Shown: positions 1 to 8,500, numbered from the stretch's first letter. The stretch: DNA of 64,000 nt from Thermococcus sp. P6 (GCF_002214525.1 NZ_CP015104.1:992001-1056000); one strand, 5' to 3'. Notes: generated by a model not told the origin, from the letters alone. Translations and numbers: made by a program.

Positions 1-366
1 ATAATATCGAAGGGGCCGATTTACGACCTCATGGTTACAGAAGCGGACGTTCTGGTGGCACTCGCCCAGCTCGGTTACGAGACTGCAAAGGACGTGCTCA
101 GGAAGGACGGACTCCTGATCGTCGATACAGACCTCGTGAAACCCGAAAGGGATCACGTGGGTGCCCCGTTCACGAGGCTGGCCGAGGAGAGCACCGGGCT
201 TGCCCTGACCGTCAACATGGTGGCCCTCGGCTACCTCGTGGCGAAAACCGGGGTGGTGAAGAAGGAGAGCGTCGAGGAAGCGATAAGGAGACGCGTTCCC
301 AGAGGAACCGAGGAGATAAACATAAGGGCCTTCAGGGCCGGTTACGAGAGAGGGGTGATATCATGA
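1..366 (+). CDS. 2-oxoacid:ferredoxin oxidoreductase, gamma subunit (3' part)
   Basis: The reading frame is open from the first base, so this is the C-terminal 121 residues of a gene that starts upstream; the ATG at 31 is internal. The stretch matches the gamma subunit of archaeal ferredoxin-dependent 2-oxoacid oxidoreductases: it resembles the C-terminal half of the complete gamma subunit at 2353, including the shared '[12 protein letters not shown]'-like ending (here RGTEEINIRAF). Its stop overlaps the ATG of the next gene by 4 nt (ATGA). In Pyrococcus a 2-oxoglutarate oxidoreductase operon lies directly before a second alpha-beta-gamma set, and the same arrangement is likely here, but which substrate this complex uses cannot be read from the fragment. 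Confidence 0.88.
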   Translation: MISKGPIYDLMVTEADVLVALAQLGYETAKDVLRKDGLLIVDTDLVKPERDHVGAPFTRLAEESTGLALTVNMVALGYLVAKTGVVKKESVEEAIRRRVPRGTEEINIRAFRAGYERGVIS

Positions 367-1511
367 GGTATCCTTTTCCGGTTGGGAAATCGGACTTCAT
401 TCAGGGTGATGAGGCCATAGCAAGGGCCGCCATTCTGGCCGGCTGCAGGTTCTACGCGGGCTACCCGATAACGCCCGCAAGCGAGATATTCGAGGCCATG
501 GCACTCTACATGCCTCTCGTTGATGGTGTAAGCATACAGATGGAGGATGAGATAGGGAGCATAGCGGCGGTGATAGGCGCCTCTTGGACGGGAGCAAAGG
601 CTATGACGGCAACGAGCGGACCGGGCTTCAGTCTTATGCAGGAGAACCTCGGCTACGCGGTCATGACCGAAACGCCGCTCGTTCTCGTTGACGTTCAGCG
701 CGGCGGTCCCTCGACGGGCCAGCCGACTCTGGCCTCTCAGGGGGACATTATGCAGGCCATCTGGGGAACCCACGGGGATCACTCCCTTATAGTTCTGAGC
801 CCGTCGACCGTTCAGGAGGCCTTTGACTTCACGATAAGGGCATTCAATCTGGCCGAGAAGTACAGAACTCCCGTTGTTCTCCTCGCCGATGCGGAGATAG
901 CCCACATGCGCGAGCGCGTTTACATCCCGGAGCCCTCCGAGATAGAGATCGTTAACCGCAGGCTTCCCGCGGGTGAGGAGGATGCCAGGCTTCCCTTCGG
1001 GGACCCCTACGGCGACGGCGTTCCACCCATGCCGATTTTCGGAAAGGGCTACAGGACCTACGTCACGGGTTTAACCCACGACGAGAGGGGAAGGCCCAGA
1101 ACGGTGGAGGCTGAAGTCCACGAGAGGCTCATCAGGAGGATAATCGGAAAGCTGGAGCGCAACAGGAAGGCCATATTCTCCTACGATGAGTTCATGCTCG
1201 AGGATGCGGACGTGGCGATAGTGAGCACGGGAATAGTCTCGCGCTCCGTCCTCAGGGCGGTTAAGGTTCTCAGGGAGAGGGGAGTTAAGGCCGGGATGCT
1301 CAAGCTCAACACCATATGGCCCTTCGACTTCGAGATGATCGAGGAGCTCGCGGAGAGGGTCGAGAGGATATACGTCCCCGAGATGAACCTCGGCCAGCTC
1401 TACCACCTCGTCAGGGAGGGGGCGAACGGAAAGGCCGGCGTTGAGCCCATACCAAAGATCGGCGGTGAGGTTCACACCCCGATGGAGATAGTTGAGAGGG
1501 TGGTGGGATGA
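363..1511 (+). CDS. 2-oxoacid:ferredoxin oxidoreductase, alpha subunit
   Basis: This 382-aa protein is the alpha subunit (pyrimidine-binding/transketolase-like domain) of a 2-oxoacid:ferredoxin oxidoreductase, which decarboxylates a 2-oxoacid to its acyl-CoA with TPP and passes electrons to ferredoxin. Visible family motifs are GYPITPASE near residue 36, GPGFSLM near 82 and RGGPSTGQPT near 116; the C-terminal third is the Rossmann-like transketolase C domain. It overlaps the preceding gamma gene by 4 nt and the following beta gene by 4 nt, so the set is translationally coupled. The pathway partner is ferredoxin. In Pyrococcus the equivalent second set is called KOR-2 or XOR; its true substrate is uncertain, so no symbol is given. 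Confidence 0.92.
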   Translation: MRYPFPVGKSDFIQGDEAIARAAILAGCRFYAGYPITPASEIFEAMALYMPLVDGVSIQMEDEIGSIAAVIGASWTGAKAMTATSGPGFSLMQENLGYAVMTETPLVLVDVQRGGPSTGQPTLASQGDIMQAIWGTHGDHSLIVLSPSTVQEAFDFTIRAFNLAEKYRTPVVLLADAEIAHMRERVYIPEPSEIEIVNRRLPAGEEDARLPFGDPYGDGVPPMPIFGKGYRTYVTGLTHDERGRPRTVEAEVHERLIRRIIGKLERNRKAIFSYDEFMLEDADVAIVSTGIVSRSVLRAVKVLRERGVKAGMLKLNTIWPFDFEMIEELAERVERIYVPEMNLGQLYHLVREGANGKAGVEPIPKIGGEVHTPMEIVERVVG

Positions 1512-2356
1512 TGCACCTTAAGTCCGCTTACGAGATTCGCGATAAGTACCTGAGGAAGGACATGCTCCCGACGATATTCTGTCCGGGCTGCGGGATAGGT
1601 TCGGCCTTACAGTACACCCTTCGGGCGATAGACGATCTCAATCTGGATCCGGATAGCATGGTCTGGGTCAGCGGAATCGGCTGCAGTTCCCGGGTTCCCG
1701 GCTTCGTGAACTTCGACGGCCTCCACACGACCCACGGAAGGGCACTGGCCTTTGCAACCGGCATAAAGCTCGCAAATCCCGATCTCAAGGTTATAGCCTT
1801 CATGGGCGACGGCGACGCCGCGGCCATCGGCGGAAACCACCTGATTCACGCCATCAGGAGGAACCTCGACGTTACGGTTATCCTCATCAACAACTTCACC
1901 TACGGGATGACCGGCGGGCAGGTGGCTCCAACCACCCCGAAGGGCCTCCGCGGAACCACCGCTCCCTACGGGCAGTTCGAAAACCCCTTTGACATAGCCG
2001 GCCTGGCCGTGTCCGCGGGCGCCAACTACGTCGCAAGGTGGAGCGTCTTCAACTACCTTCAGGGCATCAACAGCATCAAGAAGGCCCTTCAGAAGGAGGG
2101 CTTCACGCTCGTGGAGTTCCTCTCGCCCTGTCCGATAAGCTTCGGGAGGAGGAACAGGATGAAAACGGCTCCCGAACTGCTCCGCTGGTACCAGAAGATA
2201 ACCGTGCCTCTGGCGAAGGCGAGGAAGATGAAACCAGAGGAGCTCGAGGGCAAGGTCGTCATCGGCGAGTTCGTGGACAGGGACAGGCCGGGCCTCGTTA
2301 GGGAATACGAGGCCTACAAACGGAGGGCAAAGAAGGCCATGGGGTGGGAAGAATGA
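1508..2356 (+). CDS. 2-oxoacid:ferredoxin oxidoreductase, beta subunit (TPP-binding)
   Basis: A 282-aa beta subunit that binds thiamine diphosphate and an iron-sulfur cluster. The TPP motif GDGDAAAIGGN is at residues 100-110 and ends in the NN pair at 128-129. Cysteines in CPGCG (25 and 28), C59 and one near 207 in SPCPISFG are the expected 4Fe-4S ligands. The start ATG overlaps the alpha stop (ATGATG at 1508), and its stop overlaps the ATG of the gamma gene. Length and motifs are normal for the archaeal two- or four-subunit enzymes. No ferredoxin-type delta subunit gene accompanies this alpha-beta-gamma set within the window. Confidence 0.93.
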   Translation: MMHLKSAYEIRDKYLRKDMLPTIFCPGCGIGSALQYTLRAIDDLNLDPDSMVWVSGIGCSSRVPGFVNFDGLHTTHGRALAFATGIKLANPDLKVIAFMGDGDAAAIGGNHLIHAIRRNLDVTVILINNFTYGMTGGQVAPTTPKGLRGTTAPYGQFENPFDIAGLAVSAGANYVARWSVFNYLQGINSIKKALQKEGFTLVEFLSPCPISFGRRNRMKTAPELLRWYQKITVPLAKARKMKPEELEGKVVIGEFVDRDRPGLVREYEAYKRRAKKAMGWEE

Positions 2357-2913
2357 GGAAGGAAGTGCTCTTCAGCGGTTTCGGCGGGCAGGGCGTCATA
2401 CTCGCCAGCGTCATCCTCGGAAGGGCGGCTGCCGTTTACGAGAACCTCTACGCGGTTCAGACTCAGGCCTACGGGCCGGAATCAAGGGGAGGAGCGAGCA
2501 GGGCGGAGGTGGTCATAAGCGACGAGCCCATAGACTATCCCAAGACCCTCGAGCCCGACTACGCGGTTTTCTTCTCTCAGGAAGCCTACAGCAAGTACCT
2601 CCGGACGCTGAAGGAGGGGGCGAGGGTCATAATCGAGGAGGAACTCGTCCCCCGGAGGGATCTCGACTTCGAGAAGAGGCTAAACGTGGTTGCCCTTCCC
2701 CTGACGGAGATTGCGGAAGAGGCCACGGGTTTGAGCCTCACGATGAACATACTCACCCTCGGGATCCTCACGGCGTGGACGGGGCTGGTCAAGGAGGACT
2801 CCATGGAGAGGGCCGTCGTCGATGCGGTTCCGAAGGGAACCGAAAAGATCAACCTGAAGGCACTGCACAGGGGGTTTGAACTTGGCCTAAAAGCCCGGAA
2901 CGGGGAGCTTTAG
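2353..2913 (+). CDS. 2-oxoacid:ferredoxin oxidoreductase, gamma subunit
   Basis: A complete 186-aa gamma subunit with the N-terminal GFGGQGV nucleotide-type loop near residue 10 and the conserved YGPESRGG stretch near 43. I start it at the ATG at 2353, whose TGA overlap with the beta stop (ATGA) and purine-rich GGTGGGAAG upstream favour it over the in-frame GTG at 2344. It closes a translationally coupled alpha-beta-gamma operon. It is paralogous to the partial gamma subunit at the window start, which supports two adjacent oxidoreductase complexes of different substrate range. T-rich sequence after the stop (TTTCCCAAAAATTTATC) doubles as the promoter of the next gene. Confidence 0.92.
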   Translation: MRKEVLFSGFGGQGVILASVILGRAAAVYENLYAVQTQAYGPESRGGASRAEVVISDEPIDYPKTLEPDYAVFFSQEAYSKYLRTLKEGARVIIEEELVPRRDLDFEKRLNVVALPLTEIAEEATGLSLTMNILTLGILTAWTGLVKEDSMERAVVDAVPKGTEKINLKALHRGFELGLKARNGEL

Positions 2914-2963
2914 TTTCCCTCCTTTCCCAAAAATTTATCAACTCCCCTTCCGATTCTTTAACC

Positions 2964-3425
2964 ATGATAATAAACGAGACCAGAGGCAGGGTGTGGCACG
3001 GGAAGGTCAGGCTCGCCGACAGTTTCTTCAGGCGGTTCAGGGGCCTGATGCTTGTCGAAAACGTTGATTACGCCCTCGTATTCCTTCTTCCGGCTGAGAC
3101 GAGGGCCAGCGCTTCGATCCACACCCTTTTCATGCTCAGCGATATAGACGTGATCTGGCTCGACTCCTCGAGGAGGGTAGTTGACTTCAGGAGGGCCAGA
3201 AGATGGCGCCTCTACATCCCGGATAATCCCGCGAGGTACGTAATCGAGGGACCGGTCGGGCTGGTTAAGGCCCTCGAGGTTTCAAGGGGGGACCTGATAA
3301 GTTGGCAGGCCGACGAAGAGAAGAGGAAGGCGGTGCCCATGACGATCCCCCTGCCCGGGAAGGTATCCTTCGAATCTTCAAACAACCTCGTGAGAACCGA
3401 AGCAGTCGGGGAGGAAGGGGCCTGA
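2964..3425 (+). CDS. DUF192 family protein
   Basis: A 153-aa protein of the DUF192 family (COG1430), which is widespread and of unproven function. Family signs are RFRGLM near residue 26, the central acidic-aromatic segment [17 protein letters not shown] around 52-68, and the late YVIEGPVG element near 92. Many family members are secreted, but this one has no signal peptide, as is usual in Thermococcales. A TATA-like AAATTTAT at about 2931-2938 lies only about 27 nt before the ATG, so the transcript is probably leaderless. It is transcribed alone, convergent with the pterin-synthase-like gene; the stops are 4 nt apart. Residues after about 115 are charged and poorly conserved. Confidence 0.85.
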   Translation: MIINETRGRVWHGKVRLADSFFRRFRGLMLVENVDYALVFLLPAETRASASIHTLFMLSDIDVIWLDSSRRVVDFRRARRWRLYIPDNPARYVIEGPVGLVKALEVSRGDLISWQADEEKRKAVPMTIPLPGKVSFESSNNLVRTEAVGEEGA

Positions 3426-3429
3426 GGCC

Positions 3430-3777
3430 CTAAAACTCCAGCTCCACGCCGTTGTCCTCTCCCTCCCAGAGGGTTACCCTCTCGACCCTTACACCCTCGG
3501 GAAGGCCCTCCCCGATTTCCCCGGCTATCCAGAGGGCGATGTTCTCCGTTGTGGGGTTCTCGAAGAGCTCGTTGAGGTTCCTGTGGTCGAGTTTTTCGAT
3601 CGCTTCGTTCACTATCCTCCTCAGCAGGAGGAAGTCCATAACGTAGCCTCCCTTCATCTCTCCCCCGACGGCAACCTCGAGGTGGAAGGTGTGACCGTGA
3701 ATCTCCTCGGGCTTTCCGTCTATCACCACCGCGTGGGCGGCCTCGAACCTGAAGCGCTCTACTATCCTAGCCCTCAT
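3430..3777 (-). CDS. 6-pyruvoyl-tetrahydropterin synthase/QueD family protein
   Basis: A 115-aa protein of the PTPS/QueD fold. The zinc ligands are visible as the His of FEAAH and the two His of HGH. The catalytic Cys that QueD and PTPS-II carry four residues before HGH is absent; the positions read P-E-E-I, with Glu at -3 and -2. Cys-less family members with a nearby Glu are associated with making 6-hydroxymethyl-dihydropterin for folate or methanopterin-type cofactors in archaea, so a pterin role is more likely than queuosine/archaeosine, though this is inference. The start at 3777 follows GGTGGTGGC; an upstream extension of 16 codons lacks family similarity. A TTTAAG box lies about 30 nt before the start. 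Confidence 0.85.
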   Translation of the reverse strand: MRARIVERFRFEAAHAVVIDGKPEEIHGHTFHLEVAVGGEMKGGYVMDFLLLRRIVNEAIEKLDHRNLNELFENPTTENIALWIAGEIGEGLPEGVRVERVTLWEGEDNGVELEF

Positions 3778-3901
3778 GCCACCACCGGGAAGCGTTGGAG
3801 GAGCTCCCTTAAACCTTTTTGGCAATATGTTAAATCATGCATATTTTTTTCCTATTTAATAACCCACCGTAATGTTTAAAACCCGCAGGTCTTATAAGGG
3901 G

Positions 3902-3916
3902 CCGGGAACATCCCGG
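3902..3916. promoter_or_regulatory. Perfect inverted repeat between TATA box and start of metG
   Basis: CCGGGA and TCCCGG arms of 6 bp flank the trinucleotide ACA. The TATA box CTTATAAG is at 3891-3898, so the transcription start is expected near 3920 and the palindrome falls between the TATA box and the start, ending 4 nt before the GGTGGT ribosome-binding site. That position suits a repressor operator rather than an RNA hairpin. No regulator is known to me for this site. Confidence 0.45.
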
Positions 3917-3929
3917 GACGGTGGTTGAA

Positions 3930-6131
3930 ATGGTCAGGTACATGGTAACTTCCGCCCTTCCTTACGCTAACGGACCCATTCACGCCGGACATCTGGCCGG
4001 AGCTTACCTGCCGGCGGACATCTTCGTGCGTTACCTGAGGCTGAAGGGTGAAGAGGTTCTCTTCGTATGCGGAACGGATGAACACGGCACCCCTATAACC
4101 TTCCGGGCACTCAAGGAAGGCAGAAGCCCGAGGGAAATAGTGGACGAGTTCCACGAGCACATAAAGACCACCTTTGAAAGGGCCAAGATAAGCTTTGACC
4201 ACTTCGGCAGGACCGAGCTACCGGTTCACTACAGGATAAGTCAGGAGTTCTTTCTAAAGGCCCTTGAGAACGGCCATCTGGTCAAGAAGGTCAGCAAACA
4301 GGCCTACTGCGAGCACGACAGGATGTTCCTGCCCGACAGGTACGTGGTGGGCACCTGCCCCTACTGCGGTGCCGAAAACCAGAGGGGGGACCAGTGCGAG
4401 GTCTGCGGACGCCCCCTGACCCCGGAAAAGCTCATCAACCCGCGCTGCAACATCTGCGGCAACCCGATAACCTTCAGGGATTCCGCCCACTACTACATCA
4501 GAATGAAGGACTTTGAGGAAAAACTGAAGGAGTGGGTTGAGGCTCAGAAACACTGGAAGCCCCACGTCAGGAACACGGTTCTCGCGTGGATAGAGGAGGG
4601 CCTCGAGGACAGGGCCATCACGAGGGACCTCGACTGGGGCATACCCGTTCCGGTGGATGATGAGGACGTTAAAGGCAAGGTCCTCTACGTCTGGTTCGAG
4701 GCCCCCATCGGCTACGTCTCGATAACGGTCGAACACTTCAGGAGGCAGGGAAGGGAGGGGGAGTGGAAGAAGTTCTGGCTGAACCTCGACGGCCAGACGA
4801 GGGTGATACACTTCCTGGGCAAGGACAACGTGCCCTTCCACGCCATATTCTGGCCGGCCTTCCTGATGGCCTACGGAAAATACCGGGACGGGGAGGTGGA
4901 GGCCGAGTGGCTCCTGCCCTACGACGTTCCGTCGAACGAGTACCTCAACCTCGAGGGCAGGAAGTTCTCCACGAGCAGGAACTGGGCGATATGGGTTCAC
5001 GAGTTCCTTGACGTCTTCCCGGCGGATTACCTGCGCTACTACCTAACCGCCATAATGCCCGAAACACACGACAGCGACTTCAACTTCGCGGACTTCAAGA
5101 GCAAGATAAACGAAGAGCTCGTGAACAACCTCGGAAACTTCGTCCACAGGGCCCTGAGCTTCGCCAACCGTTACTTCGAGGGAATCGTACCCGAGAGGGG
5201 TGAGATGGACGAGCTCGACGAAAGGGCCTTCGATGAGATCGAAAGGGCCCTGAAGGAGACGGGAGATTTAATAGCCCGGTACAGGTTCAAGGACGCTTTG
5301 AAGAGGGTCATGGAGCTGGCCATCTTCGGCAACCGCTACTTCGACTACAGGAAGCCGTGGAAGACCTCAAAGGTGGACCCCGTCAGGACGGCCACGACCG
5401 TGAACGTTTCCCTCCAGATAGTCAAGGCCCTCGGCATACTCCTCGAGCCCTTCCTCCCCGATGCGAGCGAGAGGATATGGCACCTCCTCAACCTCGAGGA
5501 GCTGAAGGAATGGAAGTTCCGGGAGATCAAGCCGGGGCACCGGGTTAGAAAGGCCACCCCGATGTTCAGGAAGGTGACCGATGAGGACATAATCCACTTC
5601 ATCGTGAACTACATAGGCAGGGGCAATCCCGCAAGCGCGAGGGTGCTCCTCGACAGGTACTACAAACGGGAGGAGGTTGTGAAGGCAACGCTGGAACGCT
5701 CCATCAATAGGGAGGAGTCCCTCGCGATCCTCCGGAGCATTTACGGTGAGGAGATTGGAGGGGGAACCGAAGAACCCCGGAAAAAGGAAAAGGAGGGTAA
5801 AAAGATGGAATATGTGGACTTTGAGGACTTCGCCAGACTCGACCTGAGGGTTGGGAAGGTAGTGAGCGTGGAGAACCACCCCAACGCGGACAAACTCTAC
5901 GTCGTAAAGGTGGACCTCGGGGATGAGATCAGGCAGCTGGTGGCCGGGCTGAAGGCCTATTACAAACCCGAGGAGCTGCTCAACCGTTACGTCATCGTCG
6001 TGGCCAACCTGAAACCCAAGAAACTCCGGGGCGTTGAGAGTCAGGGCATGCTCCTCGCGGCGGACGACGGGAAGAACGTTGCCCTTCTGATGCCGGACAG
6101 GGAGATAAAGCCCGGCTCGAAGATAAGGTGA
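3930..6131 (+). CDS. metG: Methionyl-tRNA synthetase
   Basis: A 733-aa class I synthetase that charges tRNA-Met. The HIGH motif is HAGH at residues 18-21 and the KMSKS loop is KFSTS near 345. Two zinc knuckles (CPYC, CEVC, CNIC and a fourth pair) lie near residues 140-185. The catalytic and anticodon domains are followed by a charged linker and a C-terminal tRNA-binding OB domain of the Trbp111/EMAP type from about residue 625, which here is fused rather than encoded separately. The ATG at 3930 has GGTGGT at canonical distance (4 nt); the in-frame GTG at 3921 lies within that site. A strong hairpin with T-run overlaps the stop codon. Confidence 0.97.
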   Translation: MVRYMVTSALPYANGPIHAGHLAGAYLPADIFVRYLRLKGEEVLFVCGTDEHGTPITFRALKEGRSPREIVDEFHEHIKTTFERAKISFDHFGRTELPVHYRISQEFFLKALENGHLVKKVSKQAYCEHDRMFLPDRYVVGTCPYCGAENQRGDQCEVCGRPLTPEKLINPRCNICGNPITFRDSAHYYIRMKDFEEKLKEWVEAQKHWKPHVRNTVLAWIEEGLEDRAITRDLDWGIPVPVDDEDVKGKVLYVWFEAPIGYVSITVEHFRRQGREGEWKKFWLNLDGQTRVIHFLGKDNVPFHAIFWPAFLMAYGKYRDGEVEAEWLLPYDVPSNEYLNLEGRKFSTSRNWAIWVHEFLDVFPADYLRYYLTAIMPETHDSDFNFADFKSKINEELVNNLGNFVHRALSFANRYFEGIVPERGEMDELDERAFDEIERALKETGDLIARYRFKDALKRVMELAIFGNRYFDYRKPWKTSKVDPVRTATTVNVSLQIVKALGILLEPFLPDASERIWHLLNLEELKEWKFREIKPGHRVRKATPMFRKVTDEDIIHFIVNYIGRGNPASARVLLDRYYKREEVVKATLERSINREESLAILRSIYGEEIGGGTEEPRKKEKEGKKMEYVDFEDFARLDLRVGKVVSVENHPNADKLYVVKVDLGDEIRQLVAGLKAYYKPEELLNRYVIVVANLKPKKLRGVESQGMLLAADDGKNVALLMPDREIKPGSKIR

Positions 6132-6150
6132 GAGTTCTCTCACCTTTTTT
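6126..6150 (+). terminator. Hairpin plus T-run at the metG stop
   Basis: AGGTGAGAG (6126-6134) pairs perfectly with CTCTCACCT (6137-6145), immediately followed by a run of six T. The metG stop codon TGA lies within the 5' arm. Archaeal termination depends mainly on the T-run; the stem may also protect the mRNA 3' end. Confidence 0.6.
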
Positions 6151-6236
6151 ACCGGACTTCGGTGAAGGTACCCGTTGTTTTCCCTTCCCGGACGGGAAAC
6201 TTCCAAGGAAAAACCTGAAAGGGGGGCACGCTGTGG

Positions 6237-7061
6237 TCAGAACCTCAGCTCCACCCAGTTCTCCTTGCTCCCCTTGAGGACCTTCACGAGTCCCTTCCTT
6301 TCGAGGCGCCTGAACATCCTCCATGCGGTGGTTTTCGGAAGGCCGATGGCCTCTCGAACCTCCGCCTGACTGGCCCTTCCACCCCTGTCGAAGAGGTATA
6401 TCAGCGCACGCTTCTCGTCCTCCGTGAGGTCCAGGTTGTTGAGCCTTTCCATGTACTCCTCGCGGCTCGGGGGTTTCTTTCCCCTTTTCATCTTCCACAG
6501 GAGGTAGGAGAGGCTTCCGAGGAGGCCCAGAACGGCCAGCACCGGGATGTAGGACGTTTTCCCTTCGTAATCCCCGGATGTAACGCCCTCGAGCGTGTAC
6601 GAAACGCTCTGGTTCCCGGGGGGCATCGTTATGGAGTTGCCCGCTATCTCGAGGGGTACGTCACTGAGGTCCACAACGACCGCGTTCTCGGGGAACACGA
6701 CCGTGAACGAGTGGTTCGTGGAAAGGTTGAGCTTCCACAGGATGCCCTCCTTTGAAGTTAGATCCGGGGTGTAGTAGGAAACCCTGATGACCCCCGCCTC
6801 CCCGGGGTACACGAGAAGGCTTCCGTTCTCGAGCCGGAAGTCGAGCGGGTTCCCGTCCCCATCCTCAACGATGAGGTTCTCGTAGTGCTCCGGCAGGGAA
6901 AGCTCGATCTGGGACGAGTACTCCGGAGAGAGGATCTCGTATTCAACCTTAACGTAACCGTCGCTGTAAACCGTCAGAAGGAGGGACGAGATGGAGTAGG
7001 CACGAACGGCGGGAAACAGAAGCAGGGTCATCAGGATGAGAGTGATCGTTCTGGTCCTCAT
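6237..7061 (-). CDS. Membrane-anchored winged-helix protein with extracytoplasmic domain
   Basis: A 274-aa protein built like a one-component membrane sensor. Residues 1-21 form a signal peptide or N-terminal anchor; 22 to about 168 are a beta-rich extracytoplasmic region with several NxS/T sites; 170-189 is a transmembrane helix followed by the basic stop-transfer KMKRGKK; 208-274 is a winged helix-turn-helix of the kind placed in archaeal DUF4897/DUF7343-type membrane proteins (helix 'SQAEVREAIGLPKTTAWRMF'). The ATG has GGAGGTGAT upstream. It follows the secreted helical protein with a 30-nt gap and is clearly its operon partner. I infer that the outer domain senses something, possibly its partner, and the inner domain binds DNA; neither ligand nor target is visible. 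Confidence 0.8.
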   Translation of the reverse strand: MRTRTITLILMTLLLFPAVRAYSISSLLLTVYSDGYVKVEYEILSPEYSSQIELSLPEHYENLIVEDGDGNPLDFRLENGSLLVYPGEAGVIRVSYYTPDLTSKEGILWKLNLSTNHSFTVVFPENAVVVDLSDVPLEIAGNSITMPPGNQSVSYTLEGVTSGDYEGKTSYIPVLAVLGLLGSLSYLLWKMKRGKKPPSREEYMERLNNLDLTEDEKRALIYLFDRGGRASQAEVREAIGLPKTTAWRMFRRLERKGLVKVLKGSKENWVELRF

Positions 7062-7091
7062 TTAATCATCACCTCCGAAAAAGGAAAAGGG

Positions 7092-8306
7092 TCAGGAGTG
7101 GGCCAGAATAAACTCCTCGACCCTGTGGAGGCTTTCGAGTGCAATGGCGAAGTGGGCTCTGGCATCGGCCGGCTTCTTTTTCCCGAGGAAGTGTATACCC
7201 ATCCTGAGCTCCTCGACGGCCACTCTAAGGCCCAGCTCGGCCCTCCTCGTGTCCACGCCCCTTCTCCTGAGCCCCTGAAGCGCCTTCCCGTCCTTCTGAA
7301 TTCTGTCGTTCATCTCCTTGAGGAAGCCGCGCAGGTTCTTCATCTTTTCATCGAGCTCCCTCTCACGAGCCTTCCTGAGAACGAAGTTAACGGCCCTGTG
7401 GAAGTCCCCTATGGTTTCCCTGTTGTCGTTCATCACGCTCAGGGCCTCTTCCCATTTCCCTTCGTCCGCGAGGGCCTTAACCTGTTCGTAGACCTCTGAG
7501 AAGGCGTCGAGCTTTTCCTGGAGTTCGGTGACGTTCTGACCGTTCTCTTCTCCGGCTTCGATGGCCTTTTCAACGATCTCGATTCCTTTCTCACCTTTGT
7601 CGAGGAAGTCCCTGACGATCTTATCGGCGTTTGCGTAGGCAAGTTGCTCGCGAACCTTTCTGAGTTCTTCGTCGAGGAGCGCCTTCTTCTCCTCTGCTAC
7701 CTCGTAGTCCTCCTTCGCCTTCTCGTAATCGCCGGCCTTTAGGTCATCCAGCACGGCTTTGTACGCCGCTTTCGTCTCGTTGTAGAGGGCCGTCAGGTTG
7801 CTCACGTCTATCCCCTGATTCTCCGCCATCTTTATCGTCTTCTCAACGAACCTGAAGTACTCGGTGGTGCGTTCTATTCCCATCCTGAGTCTCTCCCTCG
7901 CGTCCTGAACCTTCTCCCCCGCTTCCCTGATGGCCGAGAGTGCAACCCTGTAGTGGTGCATTGCAGTGAGGCTGTCGAGTATCGAGTTGTAGTAGTCCCC
8001 GGCGTTGTACTCCTCAACGGCCCGCTCTTTGTACTCCTCCGCCATGTTGTAGTGGGTCAGTATGGTTGAGTTCTCGGGCAGTTTGTCCTTTAATCCTTCT
8101 ATCTTATCTTCCGCGAACCTGCTGAGCTTCTGGAGGTTCTCAACGAGCCTCTCGGCTATTAGGGCTTCTCTCGTGGCGTTGTCAAGCACGCCGGTGTAGG
8201 CTTCCGTGTCGTTGGCTTCCCCGTTCGCTTCCGCGAGGCCCAGCGGCACGAGGCTCCCAACCAGCAGTACCGCAAGGGCCATTGCAAAGGCCTTCATCCC
8301 GTTCAT
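7092..8306 (-). CDS. Secreted alpha-helical (coiled-coil) protein, unknown function
   Basis: I do not recognise a named family. The 404-aa product starts with a signal peptide (about residues 1-25, hydrophobic AMALAVLLVGSL core) and the rest is almost entirely charged alpha helix with heptad-like spacing, rich in Glu, Lys, Arg and Ala. Segments such as YNAGDYYNSILDSLTAMHHY and LKAGDYEKAKEDYEVAEEK resemble tetratricopeptide-like helical hairpins. I chose the ATG at 8306 because GGTGAT precedes it by 4 nt; GTG 8315 and ATG 8312 fall inside that site. It leads the operon with the membrane winged-helix gene. The C-terminus (DARAHFAIALESLHRVEEFI) again looks like a helical repeat. No lipobox or surface anchor is seen. 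Confidence 0.75.
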   Translation of the reverse strand: MNGMKAFAMALAVLLVGSLVPLGLAEANGEANDTEAYTGVLDNATREALIAERLVENLQKLSRFAEDKIEGLKDKLPENSTILTHYNMAEEYKERAVEEYNAGDYYNSILDSLTAMHHYRVALSAIREAGEKVQDARERLRMGIERTTEYFRFVEKTIKMAENQGIDVSNLTALYNETKAAYKAVLDDLKAGDYEKAKEDYEVAEEKKALLDEELRKVREQLAYANADKIVRDFLDKGEKGIEIVEKAIEAGEENGQNVTELQEKLDAFSEVYEQVKALADEGKWEEALSVMNDNRETIGDFHRAVNFVLRKARERELDEKMKNLRGFLKEMNDRIQKDGKALQGLRRRGVDTRRAELGLRVAVEELRMGIHFLGKKKPADARAHFAIALESLHRVEEFILAHS

Positions 8307-8360
8307 GGGCATCACCGATCACCCCTACGTCCCTTCCCTATTTTAGGACCCCGGTGAAAC

Positions 8361-8368
8361 GAACGTTC
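8361..8368. promoter_or_regulatory. GAACGTTC palindrome upstream of the 8306 operon
   Basis: The palindrome GAACGTTC lies about 55 nt upstream of the start of the secreted-protein gene, just upstream of a TATA-like CCTAAAATAG at about 8338-8347. A half-copy, TCGTTCC, follows 7 nt away. The place is right for an activator or repressor site of the operon. The rest of 8315-8500 is AT-rich (TTTAATC and TTTTATT runs) with no gene. Confidence 0.3.
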
Positions 8369-8500
8369 CAAATCGTTCCAGCGGTTCAGACCTGGATTTT
8401 AATCGTCGTTTTATTCCAAATCGGCTTTAATCTGGTTTTACCTGTTAAAGCCCCCGTGGAGGGGCCAGTGAGGGTTGTTGGTTGAGGTTCTTAATAAACC

